NCBI RefSeq assembly: GCF_001954195.1
Contig: NZ_MBES01000074.1
Coordinates: 1-64,000, forward strand
DNA length: 64,000 nucleotides
Direction of reading: 5' to 3'
Source of the DNA: Mycobacterium sp. IS-1264
GTDB taxonomy: Bacteria > Actinomycetota > Actinomycetes > Mycobacteriales > Mycobacteriaceae
Positions 24,923 through 33,144 of this stretch are shown here, piece by piece; position 1 is the stretch's first letter; the number at the start of each line of letters is the position of its first letter. The position numbers and the translations under genes were made by a program. The notes below the pieces were generated by a model. It was given only the letters and a program-made list of their open reading frames with translations. It was not told the DNA's origin and did no database searches.

Positions 24923-25414
24923 CTAGCCGTCCAGCGGCTTGAGCCGGATGCGGGTCGACTTCAACAGGCCCAGCGGATCGACGTAGCGCGCGCCCGACGC
25001 CGGACCCCACATCGCGCCCCAATGCAGACACGCCGCGGCCCGGCAGCCGGGGTGTCCGGCCACCAGCTCGCCCAGCACCGTCGACGCCGTCACCGGCTGG
25101 CCGGCCCGCACGGCCGCCCGGACCGGCTCGTAGCTGGTGCGCAATCCGCCGGGATGGGCCAGCGACACCACCGGCCGCCCGGCCAGCAGCCCCGCGAACA
25201 CCACGGTCGCCTCACCCACGGCGTAGACCGGCTGGCCAGGGGCGCCGGGCAGGTCCACCCCCCGATGCCCGGGATTCCAGTCGGGTGAGGGGGCGTCGAA
25301 TCCCCGCGAGACCGCCGGCGGCGGCCGCAGCGGCCAATCCAACCGCACGTCGTCGGCGGCCGCTGGCACCGCGGTGACCAGGGCCAGGGTCGCGATCAGC
25401 GCCATCCACCGCAC
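24923..25414 (-). CDS. Secreted M23-family metallopeptidase
   Basis: The 163-residue protein starts with a signal peptide (MALIATLALVTAVPAAA). The LytM/M23 domain has HRGVDLPG, which gives the first zinc His and Asp, and a final CLHWGAM, the HxH-like end of the site (His then Trp, one expected ligand replaced or shifted). It would cleave peptidoglycan peptides or regulate other hydrolases. GTG 25414 is used; ATG 25405 is equally good. Divergent from rpsB, as Rv2891 is in M. tuberculosis. Confidence 0.88.
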   Translation of the reverse strand: MRWMALIATLALVTAVPAAADDVRLDWPLRPPPAVSRGFDAPSPDWNPGHRGVDLPGAPGQPVYAVGEATVVFAGLLAGRPVVSLAHPGGLRTSYEPVRAAVRAGQPVTASTVLGELVAGHPGCRAAACLHWGAMWGPASGARYVDPLGLLKSTRIRLKPLDG

Positions 25415-25485
25415 TCGTGCAGTTCAGCGCTACACCCAAGATCGGGCCAGTCAGCGCTGTGGACAAAGCACCTGGCTGAACGGTG

Positions 25486-25491
25486 TAAACT
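25486..25491 (+). promoter_or_regulatory. -10 box TAAACT of rpsB
   Basis: TGTAAACT in the 230-bp M23/rpsB gap looks like an extended -10. TGGACA at 25460-25465 is a possible but rather distant -35. The resulting leader is about 150 bases and contains the hairpins at 25545-25617. Confidence 0.4.
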
Positions 25492-25544
25492 GCTTCCCGC
25501 GGTCCGTGTAAACGGGCTGACTTCGCGTGTCTGCGCAACAACCG

Positions 25545-25617
25545 GATGCCGAGCGGTCCCGACTAAGGGTTCGGCATCTCAGCAGGCACCAGGGCCCGGC
25601 TTCACCCGACGCCGGGC
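25545..25617 (+). promoter_or_regulatory. rpsB leader with two hairpins
   Basis: GATGCCGA (25545-25552) pairs with TCGGCATC (25571-25578), with CCC/GGG pairing inside its loop. Then GCCCGGC (25594-25600) pairs with GCCGGGC (25611-25617). They are candidate elements for S2-mediated feedback on rpsB-tsf. Confidence 0.4.
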
Positions 25618-25644
25618 GACAACCGACACAAAGGACTGGCCGTA

Positions 25645-26502
25645 ATGGCTGTTGTAACCATGAAGCAGCTGCTTGACAGCGGCACCCACTTCGGGCATCA
25701 GACCCGTCGCTGGAATCCCAAGATGAAGCGGTTCATCTTCACCGACCGCAACGGCATCTACATCATCGACCTGCAGCAGACGCTGACCTTCATCGACAAG
25801 GCGTACGAATTCGTGAAGGAAACCGTCGCCCACGGGGGCACCGTGCTGTTCGTCGGTACCAAGAAGCAGGCGCAGGAATCGGTCGCCGCCGAAGCGACCC
25901 GCGTCGGCATGCCGTACGTGAACCAGCGCTGGCTGGGCGGCATGCTCACCAACTTCTCCACCGTGCACAAGCGGCTGCAGCGCCTCAAGGAGCTGGAGGC
26001 GATGGAGCAGACCGGCGGCTTCGAGGGCCGCACCAAGAAGGAGATCCTGGGCCTGACGCGGGAGAAGAACAAGCTGGAACGCAGCCTGGGCGGCATCCGC
26101 GACATGAACAAGGTCCCGTCGGCGGTCTGGGTCGTCGACACCAACAAGGAGCACATCGCCGTCGGCGAGGCCCGCAAACTGGGCATCCCGGTGATCGCGA
26201 TCCTGGACACCAACTGCGACCCGGACGAGGTCGACTACCCGATCCCGGGCAACGACGACGCGATCCGCTCGGCCGCCCTGCTCACCAAGGTGATCGCGTC
26301 CGCGGTCGCCGAGGGCCTGCAGGCCCGTGCCGGCGTGGGTCGCGGTGACGGCAAGCCGGAGGCGGACGCCGCCGAGCCGCTCGCCGAATGGGAGCAGGAA
26401 CTGCTGGCCTCGGCGACGGCCAGTGCCACCCCGGCTGCCACCCCCTCCGCGGGCAACGACGCCGCTGCGGGTGCAACCGAATCAACCCCCACGGAAGGCT
26501 GA
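25645..26502 (+). CDS. rpsB: 30S ribosomal protein S2
   Basis: The 285-residue protein has the S2 hallmark segments MKQLLDSGTHFGHQTRRWNPKM, FVGTKKQAQESVAAEA and PVIAILDTNCDPDEVDYPIPGND. A 55-residue Ala/Thr-rich tail (from about 230) extends past the core, as in other mycobacteria. S2 joins late at the 30S head and is required for S1 binding. Tsf follows after one base. Confidence 0.98.
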   Translation: MAVVTMKQLLDSGTHFGHQTRRWNPKMKRFIFTDRNGIYIIDLQQTLTFIDKAYEFVKETVAHGGTVLFVGTKKQAQESVAAEATRVGMPYVNQRWLGGMLTNFSTVHKRLQRLKELEAMEQTGGFEGRTKKEILGLTREKNKLERSLGGIRDMNKVPSAVWVVDTNKEHIAVGEARKLGIPVIAILDTNCDPDEVDYPIPGNDDAIRSAALLTKVIASAVAEGLQARAGVGRGDGKPEADAAEPLAEWEQELLASATASATPAATPSAGNDAAAGATESTPTEG

Positions 26503-26503
26503 T

Positions 26504-27319
26504 ATGGCGAACTTCACCGCCGCCGACGTCAAGCGGCTCCGGGAGCTCACCGGTGCCGGCATGCTCGACTGCAAGAACGCGCTGGCCGACAGCGACGGCG
26601 ACTTCGACAAGGCGGTCGAGGCGCTGCGGATCAAGGGCGCCAAGGACGTCGGCAAGCGCGCCGAGCGGGCCACGGCCGAGGGCCTGGTCGCGGCGAAGGA
26701 CGGCGCGCTGATCGAGCTCAACTCGGAAACCGACTTCGTCGCCAAGAACGCCGAGTTCCAGGCCCTCGCCGACCAGGTCGTCGGCGCGGCGTTGGCCGCC
26801 AAGGCCACCGACGTCGACGCGCTGAAAGCCGCCAAGATCGGCGACACCACCGTCGAGCAGGCCATCGCGGACCTGTCGGCCAAGATCGGCGAAAAGCTGG
26901 AACTGCGCCGCGTGCAGTACTTCGACGGCAAGGTCGAGACCTACCTGCACAAGCGCGCGGCCGACCTGCCACCCGCGGTCGGCGTGCTCGTCGAGTACAC
27001 CGGCGATGGCGCCGACGCGGCACACACGGTCGCGTTGCAGATCGCCGCGCTCAAGGCCCGCTACCTGTCCCGCGACGACGTGCCCGAAGACGTGGTTGCC
27101 AGCGAACGCCGCATCGCCGAGGAGACCGCGAAGGCCGAGGGCAAGCCGGAGCAGGCGCTGCCCAAGATCGTCGAGGGCCGGCTGAACGGCTTCTTCAAGG
27201 ACGCGGTGCTGCTCGAGCAGCCGTCGGTGTCGGACAGCAAGAAGACCGTCAAGGCGCTGCTCGACGAGGCCGGCGTCACGGTGACGCGGTTCGTCCGCTT
27301 CGAGGTGGGCCAGGCCTAG
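26504..27319 (+). CDS. tsf: Elongation factor Ts
   Basis: The 271-residue protein exchanges GDP for GTP on EF-Tu. It has UBA-like N-terminus AADVKRLRELTGAGMLDCKNAL, the core SETDFVAKN and the C-terminal coiled segment. Length is typical. It follows rpsB in the usual order with ACGGAAGG just upstream of the rpsB stop acting as its ribosome-binding site. Confidence 0.98.
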   Translation: MANFTAADVKRLRELTGAGMLDCKNALADSDGDFDKAVEALRIKGAKDVGKRAERATAEGLVAAKDGALIELNSETDFVAKNAEFQALADQVVGAALAAKATDVDALKAAKIGDTTVEQAIADLSAKIGEKLELRRVQYFDGKVETYLHKRAADLPPAVGVLVEYTGDGADAAHTVALQIAALKARYLSRDDVPEDVVASERRIAEETAKAEGKPEQALPKIVEGRLNGFFKDAVLLEQPSVSDSKKTVKALLDEAGVTVTRFVRFEVGQA

Positions 27320-27338
27320 CCGGCCAGCACGAAACCGA

Positions 27339-27344
27339 TAGCGT
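27339..27344 (+). promoter_or_regulatory. -10 box TAGCGT before amidase
   Basis: TAGCGT is 7 bases before ATG 27352, with no Shine-Dalgarno, another leaderless-type start. Confidence 0.45.
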
Positions 27345-27351
27345 CACTGTT

Positions 27352-28770
27352 ATGCAACGCGTGCACGCTTTCGGCGATGATGCCCTGGGCGATCTCGACG
27401 CGGTCGGCCTCGGCGCCGCCATCCGCGCCGAATGGGTCAGCCGGGCCGACGTCATCGAGGCCGCCATCTCCCGCACCGAAGCCGTCAATCCGGTCCTGAA
27501 TGGCTTGGCGCACAAGGCGTTCGAGCAGGCGCGGGCCACCGCGGCAGCGTCTCCTGCGACGGGCTTTTTCAGCGGTGTCCCGACGTTCATCAAGGACAAC
27601 GTCGACGTCGCCGGCCTACCGACGATGCGCGGCGCCGACGCCTGGACGCCGTTCGACGCCGTCGCCGACGGCGAGTTCACCCGGCTGTATCTGGCCACCG
27701 GGCCGACAGCGCTGGGCAAGACGCAGATGTCGGAGTTCGGGTTCAGCGCGTCCGCCGAACATCCCCGGCTGGGGCCGGTGCGCAACCCGTGGGACACCGA
27801 CTACACCGCGGGTGCCTCGTCGTCGGGGTCGGGCGCGTTCGTCGCCGCGGGTGTGGTGCCGATCGCGCACGCCAACGACGGCGGCGGCTCCATCCGAATT
27901 CCGGCCTCCTGCAACGGACTTGTCGGGCTGAAGCCGTCGCGCGGTCGGCTGCCGCTCGATCCGGAGCTGCGCCGGATGCCGGTAGGCATCGTCACCAACG
28001 GCGTGCTGACCCGCTCGGTGCGTGACACCGCCGCGTTCTATCGGGAGGCCGAGCGCGTCTGGCGAAACCCCAAGCTGCCGCCGGTGGGGGACGTCACGGG
28101 TCCCGGCAGGCAGCGGCTGCGCATCGCCGTGCTGACCCGTTCGGTGCACCGCGAGTGCAGCCCGCAGCTCCGCGAGCTGACGCTGAAGACGGCCAGCCTG
28201 CTCGAGGAACTGGGCCACCGTGTCGAACACATCGACGAGACCCCGGCCCCGGCCGGGTTCTCGGACGACTTCGTGCTGTATTGGGGATTCTTGGCGCTGG
28301 CGCAGGTGCGCGCCGGGCGGCGGCTGTTCGGCAAGACATTCGACCGCACCCGGCTGGACGCCCTGACGCTGGGGCTGGACCGTCACACCAGCCGCAATCT
28401 GCACCGGTTACCTGCGGTGATCATGCGCCTGCGCAGGATGCGACGGCGCAGCGCGGAGTTCTTCCGCAACTACGACGCGGTGCTCACGCCCACGGTCGCC
28501 GACGAAACGCCGCGGGTCGGCTACCTCGCGCCGACCGACTACCAGCAGCTGATGCAGCGGCTGATCGACTGGGTTGCGTTCACGCCGTGGCAGAACGTCA
28601 CAGGCGATCCGGCGATCTCGCTGCCGCTGGCGCAGACCGCGGGTGGCATGCCCGCCGGCATGATGCTGGCCGCCGACATGGGGCAGGAAGCGCTGCTGCT
28701 GGAGCTGGCCTACGAACTCGAAGAGGCGCGGCCGTGGGTGCGGATCCAGGACCCCGACGGGGCCGCGTAA
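27352..28770 (+). CDS. amiC: Amidase signature family protein
   Basis: The 472-residue protein is an amidase-signature hydrolase. Catalytic Lys is in VPTFIKDNVDVAG, and the Gly/Ser-rich signature GASSSGSGAFVAAGVVPIAHANDGGGS carries the cis-Ser and nucleophile Ser. The C-terminal DPAISLPLAQTAGGMPAGM is typical. The substrate is unknown. The assignment amiC rests on recalled position after tsf. Converges with the MarR gene one base away. Confidence 0.9.
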   Translation: MQRVHAFGDDALGDLDAVGLGAAIRAEWVSRADVIEAAISRTEAVNPVLNGLAHKAFEQARATAAASPATGFFSGVPTFIKDNVDVAGLPTMRGADAWTPFDAVADGEFTRLYLATGPTALGKTQMSEFGFSASAEHPRLGPVRNPWDTDYTAGASSSGSGAFVAAGVVPIAHANDGGGSIRIPASCNGLVGLKPSRGRLPLDPELRRMPVGIVTNGVLTRSVRDTAAFYREAERVWRNPKLPPVGDVTGPGRQRLRIAVLTRSVHRECSPQLRELTLKTASLLEELGHRVEHIDETPAPAGFSDDFVLYWGFLALAQVRAGRRLFGKTFDRTRLDALTLGLDRHTSRNLHRLPAVIMRLRRMRRRSAEFFRNYDAVLTPTVADETPRVGYLAPTDYQQLMQRLIDWVAFTPWQNVTGDPAISLPLAQTAGGMPAGMMLAADMGQEALLLELAYELEEARPWVRIQDPDGAA

Positions 28771-28771
28771 C

Positions 28772-29191
28772 TCAGTCGGATCCGAGCTTTTCGAGCATCC
28801 GTTTGAACTCGCGCTGCTGGGTCGCGGTCAGCTTGGCCAGGATGCGCGAATCGGCGACCCGGACTGCCCCCTCCGCGCGCTTCAACAGGGCGCGGCCCGA
28901 CGCGGTCAGCGTGGCCGGCAATGCCCGCCCGGAGGACACCGACTCCGGCCGGGCCACCGCGCCGAGCTCCTCCAGCCTGCGCAGCACGGTGTTCATCGCC
29001 TGCGGCGTGACGTTGGTGTTGCGGGACAATTCCGCGCTGGACAGGCCCGGGTTAATCGAAAGGATGCGCATACAAACGAATTCGGGCAGGGTCAGCCCGA
29101 GCGGGCCCAACACCGTGGAGACCTCCGGTCGCAGTACCGCCGCCACCCGGTAGAGCAGGTAACCGAGTGGGGCGTCTTCGATCTGACCCAT
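28772..29191 (-). CDS. MarR-family transcriptional regulator
   Basis: The 139-residue protein has a winged helix: LTLPEFVCMRILSINPGLSSAELSRNTNVTPQAMNTVLRRLEELG, then the wing RALPATLTASG and a C-terminal dimerisation helix. By position it matches Rv2887, a MarR regulator tied to drug and salicylate-type compound responses in M. tuberculosis. A perfect palindrome covers its start codon (29191-29207), indicating autorepression. The target set here is unknown; the SDR gene just upstream on the same strand is a candidate. Confidence 0.92.
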   Translation of the reverse strand: MGQIEDAPLGYLLYRVAAVLRPEVSTVLGPLGLTLPEFVCMRILSINPGLSSAELSRNTNVTPQAMNTVLRRLEELGAVARPESVSSGRALPATLTASGRALLKRAEGAVRVADSRILAKLTATQQREFKRMLEKLGSD

Positions 29192-29207
29192 GTCAATGAT
29201 ATTGACA
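29191..29207. promoter_or_regulatory. MarR operator TGTCAATGATATTGACA
   Basis: A 17-bp palindrome, 7-bp arms TGTCAAT/ATTGACA around GAT. It begins on the last base of the regulator's start codon, so bound protein would block initiation. It has the size and symmetry expected of a MarR dimer site. Confidence 0.65.
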
Positions 29208-29234
29208 TATGTCGCAGGCCGGCAGCGACCGGAT

Positions 29235-30074
29235 CTACAGAATTGGCCGGCCGCCCGTCACGGCGACCCGGGCACCGGAAATGTAGCTCGCGTCATCGGA
29301 GGCCAAAAGCACGTAGATGGGGGCGAGCTCGGCCGGCTGGCCGGCACGGCCGAGTGGCACGTTGTCACCGAAGGATTCCACGCTTTCCGCGGGCATGGTC
29401 GACGGAATCAGCGGCGTCCAGATGGGGCCGGGTGCCACACTGTTGACGCGGATTCCTTTGTCGCCCAACAGTTGAGCCAAGCTGGCCGAAAAATTGGCGA
29501 TCGCCGCCTTGGTCGCCGCGTAGGGCGCCAATGTGGGGTTTGGGCTATCGGAGTTCACCGAGGAACTGCCGATGATCGACGACCCGGGGCGCATGTGCGG
29601 CAGCGCGGCCTTCGCGAGGTAGAAATAGGCACCGACGTTGAGCCGGAAGGTGTAATCCCATTCTTCGTTGCTGATCTCTTCGAGGTTTTTGTGCATCATT
29701 TGGTAGGCGGCGTTGTTGACCAGGATGTCGATGCCGCCGAATTCTTTGACCGCCCGCTCGACCACCGTCCGGCAGTGAGCCGCGTCGGAGAGGTCGCCTG
29801 GAACCAGCACGCACCGGCGCCCCGCGTCCTCGACATAGCGGGCGACGTCGCGCGCGTCATCGTGCTCATTGAGGTAGGAGACGAGGACGTCGGCGCCCTC
29901 CCGCGCGAACGCGATCGCGACGGCGCGCCCGATTCCGCTGTCGCCTCCCGTGACGATCGCCCGTTTGCCTGTGAGTTTTCCCGAGCCGTGGTAACTGGTT
30001 TCGCCGCAATCGGGGACCGGATCCATCCGGGCCTGCACCCCGGGTGGGCTCTGTTGCTGTGCAGTAAAACTCAT
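29235..30074 (-). CDS. SDR family oxidoreductase (glucose/ribitol-dehydrogenase-like)
   Basis: The 279-residue classical SDR has a 35-residue N-terminal extension (QQSPPGVQARMDPVPDCGETSYHGSG is split by the cofactor domain start), TGGDSGIGRAVAIA for NAD(P), NNAAYQMM, catalytic Ser in IIGSSSVNS and YAATKAAIANF (YxxxK). The extended N-terminus is characteristic of general-stress proteins related to Bacillus GSP39/YhdF. A GGGTAG sequence 10 bases before the start is a possible stress-sigma -10. No paired -35 was clear. Confidence 0.88.
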   Translation of the reverse strand: MSFTAQQQSPPGVQARMDPVPDCGETSYHGSGKLTGKRAIVTGGDSGIGRAVAIAFAREGADVLVSYLNEHDDARDVARYVEDAGRRCVLVPGDLSDAAHCRTVVERAVKEFGGIDILVNNAAYQMMHKNLEEISNEEWDYTFRLNVGAYFYLAKAALPHMRPGSSIIGSSSVNSDSPNPTLAPYAATKAAIANFSASLAQLLGDKGIRVNSVAPGPIWTPLIPSTMPAESVESFGDNVPLGRAGQPAELAPIYVLLASDDASYISGARVAVTGGRPIL

Positions 30075-30251
30075 ACCGCTGCGGCTACCCGCGTGGTTGG
30101 CCGCTAATCACTCGCTTACTGATGATTCTGGTGCCGCTGTTAATTCTGTGGTTCGCATCGAAAGGGGCTGCGGCGCAAAGCGGCACCAAAGAATGGCAGC
30201 CCATTCGCGCTGGTAATCGATCCGCATAAGGGGAAATTTGCGGGCAGCCCC

Positions 30252-30276
30252 GTTTAGCGATGCGGCAAATGGGTTA
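30252..30276 (+). promoter_or_regulatory. SigF-like promoter GTTT-N15-GGGTTA
   Basis: GTTT (30252-30255), 15 bases, then GGGTTA (30271-30276). The mycobacterial SigF consensus is close to GTTT-N15-17-GGGTA. It would give a leader of about 60 bases for the MPT63-like gene. Confidence 0.4.
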
Positions 30277-30343
30277 TGCGAATTGCCAGCGGTTGTCGCG
30301 ACCTGTCCAAGGGGAGTGACATCGACACGAAAGGAAATTGAGC

Positions 30344-30904
30344 ATGAAGGTCAGCAAGACTGCTGTAAAGACGGCTATTGCCGCCGGGGGAATTGCGGCG
30401 ACAAGCGTTTTCGCCGCAGCGACCGCCTCCGCTGCGCCGCCCAACATCCAGGGCTTCGGCACCAGCGAACAACTCGTGGACGGGCCCCTGATCACCAACT
30501 ACACCGTGAGCAACCTGCAACCGAGCAACGTTGCGATTCCCGGCTACACGCCTAAAGGGACGCTCTACCAGGCGGACATCACCGCCAGGTCGGACAGCGG
30601 GCTCGTTACCCCGATGGTCAACGACTTCATCGCCCGCGGCCCCAACGGCCAGAACTACCGGGTGATCGACAAGGTCGCGGCCCCGGGCAGCCTGAACCCG
30701 GCGCCGATCCCGCAGGGCAGCGAATCGACCGGCACGCTGTACTTTGACGTGACCGGAGCGCCCCCGAACGGCGTCGTCTACAACGACGGACTGCAGGACG
30801 TCCTGATGTGGACGTCGAACGTGCCCGGCGGATCCTCGCCTGGCGCACCGCCGAACGCGAGCCCGGCACCGGGTGCGCCGCCCGCTCCGGCGCCGCACAC
30901 CTGA
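30344..30904 (+). CDS. MPT63/DUF1942-family secreted protein
   Basis: The 186-residue protein has a signal peptide (AIAAGGIAATSVFAAATASA, cleaved before AAPPN) and an immunoglobulin-like MPT63 domain: VAIPGYTPKGTLYQADIT, PIPQGSESTGTLYFDVTG and DGLQDVLMW align with the M. tuberculosis antigen MPT63. A 25-residue Pro/Ala/Ser tail is extra. Function is unknown. ATG 30344 follows AAAGGAAA; TTG 30338 is in frame. A strong terminator follows and a SigF-like promoter precedes. Confidence 0.88.
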   Translation: MKVSKTAVKTAIAAGGIAATSVFAAATASAAPPNIQGFGTSEQLVDGPLITNYTVSNLQPSNVAIPGYTPKGTLYQADITARSDSGLVTPMVNDFIARGPNGQNYRVIDKVAAPGSLNPAPIPQGSESTGTLYFDVTGAPPNGVVYNDGLQDVLMWTSNVPGGSSPGAPPNASPAPGAPPAPAPHT

Positions 30905-30917
30905 TCCGGTTGCAACT

Positions 30918-30951
30918 ATCTCCCCGCGCCACCCCGATGGCGCGGGGAGAT
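30918..30951 (+). terminator. Strong hairpin terminator
   Basis: A perfect 14-bp stem, ATCTCCCCGCGCCA (30918-30931) with TGGCGCGGGGAGAT (30938-30951), and loop CCCCGA. Only a few T follow, so it is of the U-poor type common in mycobacteria. It ends the MPT63-like gene. Confidence 0.8.
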
Positions 30952-30998
30952 TTGCATGACGGCGAATCCCACGCGCACGAATCGGGTACCCGACACCC

Positions 30999-31934
30999 AT
31001 GAGTAATCCCGACCACAGACCAACGGAAGTACGTGCGCAAGCAAAGCTCCACGCAAAGCGGGCGCAGGTAGCCATGGACGAGCGGCGCAGCCAGCAGGAC
31101 GGCGGACTCAGCGGCTGGCTGGCCAAGCGCGCCGGTGAATGGGACCTCGGCGGGCAGGACGAAACGTCGCTGCAGCGCCAGAAGTTTTTCTGGAACGTCT
31201 TGGTCGACTATTGGTTCCGCATGGAGGTCGACGGCTGGGAGAACATCCCCGCGCCGCCGGCGCTGCTGGTGGGCATACATTCGGGCGCGCCATTCGTCTG
31301 GGACGCGTGGACCGTCGGTATCCAATGGTGGCGCCGCTTCGGACAGGACCGCCCACTGCACGGCACCGCGCACGACGCATTGATGGCGATTCCGCTTATC
31401 GGGCGCTACTTCCGCTCGATGGGCGTGCTTCCGGCCGCCCCCGACGCGATCGCCACCGCATTGGCCGAGGGGCGTGACGTGGCCCTGTGGCCCGGCGGCG
31501 AAGTGGACTCGCTGCGCCCGTGGACCGAGCGTGATCATGCCAACCTCGCGGGGCGCACAGGGTTCGTGAAGATGGCGATTCGCGCCGGCGTGCCGATCGT
31601 GCCGATCGCCACCGTCGGCGGCGCCGACGCGATGCCCGTGCTGATCCGCGGCGACCGGCTGTCGAAGGTGTTGCAACTCGACCGCCTGCTGCGGCTCAAG
31701 GTGTTTCCGCTGGCGGTCTCGCTGCCCTGGGGCATCGCGCCCGCGGCGCTTCCGCAGTTGCCGCTGCCGGCCAAGATCAGGACCCGGTTCATGCCGGTGG
31801 TCGAACTGGACCGCGACCCGGCGCGCGCCGACGACGACGACTACGTCGACCGCAAGTACCGCGAGGTCGAGGACAGCATCCAGGAGGGCATGGACGCCTT
31901 GGCGCGCAAGCGCGCACTGCCGCTCTTCGCGTGA
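30999..31934 (+). CDS. Lysophospholipid/diacylglycerol acyltransferase-like protein
   Basis: The 311-residue protein resembles the LPLAT superfamily: IHSGAPFVWDAW holds the His/Asp pair with wider spacing than the common HX4D, GVLPAAPDAIATALAEGRDVALWPGGEVDS contains the PGG block, and VPIVPIATVGG follows. The N-terminal 60 residues are basic and helical. It probably acylates a glycerolipid at the inner membrane. The acceptor is unknown. Converges with the GlnR-like gene 40 bases away. Confidence 0.82.
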   Translation: MSNPDHRPTEVRAQAKLHAKRAQVAMDERRSQQDGGLSGWLAKRAGEWDLGGQDETSLQRQKFFWNVLVDYWFRMEVDGWENIPAPPALLVGIHSGAPFVWDAWTVGIQWWRRFGQDRPLHGTAHDALMAIPLIGRYFRSMGVLPAAPDAIATALAEGRDVALWPGGEVDSLRPWTERDHANLAGRTGFVKMAIRAGVPIVPIATVGGADAMPVLIRGDRLSKVLQLDRLLRLKVFPLAVSLPWGIAPAALPQLPLPAKIRTRFMPVVELDRDPARADDDDYVDRKYREVEDSIQEGMDALARKRALPLFA

Positions 31935-31974
31935 CCGGTCACGCAAAAGTTCATGCGGGACAGGGCATTTGGGG

Positions 31975-32700
31975 TCAGGCTTGAGCGCCCGTCGAGATCG
32001 GGCCCAGCGTCGCCGGTTCGTTGACGATCCATTCCGGATGCGGCGGCGTCACGGCCATGTAGCCCACACCGCGCACGGTGTCGACCATCGATTCGTGTTC
32101 GGTTCCGAGCTTGGCGCGCAGTCGCCGCACGTGAACGTCGACCGTACGGACCCGGCCGTTGCAGTCGTATCCCCACACCTCGTGCAGCAACCGGGTGCGG
32201 CTGAACGCCCGACCCGCATGCTGCACAAGGAAATTCAACAGTTTGAACTCCGTCAGCGTCAGACCGAGATCCCTGCCCGCCAGCGACCCGGTGAAACTCG
32301 CCGGGTGCAGCGTGAGGTCGCCGAACCGCAGGATGCCGTCGACCGCGCTGCGTCGGCGTTTGACCGCCAGACGCAGCCGCGCCTGCAACTCGTCCGCGCT
32401 GCCCGCCGGCAGCATCACGTCGTCGAAATTCCAGTCGACGTCGACGGTGACGACGTTTGCCGGGGTGACGACGGCTAGCACCGCGGTGCCCGGCGCGCTG
32501 GCGGTGAGGCGCCGGCAGGCGGTGCGAGCCGCGGTGAGGTTGGTACGCGCATCGATGATCGCGACGTCGGCCTTTTCGCACTGCCCGTCAATGTGATCGC
32601 CCAGCGGCGCGCGCCGCATGCTGTGTGCGAATGAACTCAGCGTCGGTAATACCGATTCGAAATCGTCGGCATCGGTGAGTAGTAGTACGTCCAAAGACAT
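31975..32700 (-). CDS. GlnR/OmpR-type winged-helix regulator
   Basis: The 241-residue protein has a degenerate receiver domain (about 1-110; VAIIDARTN keeps one Asp, the acidic pair is DADD) and an OmpR-type winged helix (about 125-220; LTLTEFKLLNFLVQHAGRAFSR, VRTVDVHVRRLRAKLG, VDTVRGVGYM). No sensor kinase is adjacent. It resembles actinobacterial GlnR-like orphan regulators; by position it matches Rv2884. ATG 32700 or TTG 32706 are possible starts. A perfect inverted repeat lies just upstream. Confidence 0.88.
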   Translation of the reverse strand: MSLDVLLLTDADDFESVLPTLSSFAHSMRRAPLGDHIDGQCEKADVAIIDARTNLTAARTACRRLTASAPGTAVLAVVTPANVVTVDVDWNFDDVMLPAGSADELQARLRLAVKRRRSAVDGILRFGDLTLHPASFTGSLAGRDLGLTLTEFKLLNFLVQHAGRAFSRTRLLHEVWGYDCNGRVRTVDVHVRRLRAKLGTEHESMVDTVRGVGYMAVTPPHPEWIVNEPATLGPISTGAQA

Positions 32701-32710
32701 CTCCAAAATT

Positions 32711-32728
32711 CATGACAGTTCTGTCATG
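32711..32728. promoter_or_regulatory. Inverted repeat CATGACAGTTCTGTCATG
   Basis: 8-bp arms CATGACAG/CTGTCATG separated by TT, centred about 20 bases before the GlnR-like start. It probably overlaps the promoter; autoregulation is likely. Confidence 0.55.
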
Positions 32729-32857
32729 GAACCCGTAGGCACCTCCCATGGAGATGTCCGCCAGCGCAGCGCTGAATACCCGCCTCAACGCAGAACTATG
32801 CCACCTTAATTTCCCGGCCGGGCGGCAATGGCGAGCGCCCGGAGAAAGTCGACGGGC

Positions 32858-32879
32858 CCGGCCCGTGAAACCGGGCCGG
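32858..32879 (-). terminator. Terminator hairpin of the CsbD gene
   Basis: CCGGCCCG (32858-32865) pairs with CGGGCCGG (32872-32879), with a 6-base loop. It lies 23 bases past the CsbD stop on the minus strand, before the GlnR-like promoter. No clear U tract. Confidence 0.5.
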
Positions 32880-32901
32880 ACCCATCCGCGGAAACAAGCC
32901 G

Positions 32902-33144
32902 CTAATTCTGGTTGGACTTCTGCCGTTCCTCGGCCACCTGCGCGCTGCTGCGCGCCGCCTCGGCCTCGGCCTCCTTCTTGGCCGCGTTGCGCTGGGCCTC
33001 GGCCTTGTCCTGCTGGGCCTGGCCCTCGCGGGTGAGGTCATCTCGACCCGATACGGCTCCGACGGCCTCCTTGACGCGTCCCTTGGCGTCCTCGACGACG
33101 CCCTTGACGGCTTCGGCAGGTCCGGATTTGTTGGTGTCCGCCAT
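32902..33144 (-). CDS. CsbD-like stress protein
   Basis: The 80-residue, highly charged protein has the CsbD motif GPAEAVKGVVEDAKGRVKEAVGAVSG, followed by a helical Glu/Ala/Lys-rich tail with KKEAEAEAARSSAQ repeats. CsbD-type proteins are general-stress induced, and their mechanism is unknown. Start ATG 33144 follows GAGGAGGA at the ideal distance; the longer in-frame extension to 33360 shows no conserved sequence. Confidence 0.85.
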   Translation of the reverse strand: MADTNKSGPAEAVKGVVEDAKGRVKEAVGAVSGRDDLTREGQAQQDKAEAQRNAAKKEAEAEAARSSAQVAEERQKSNQN

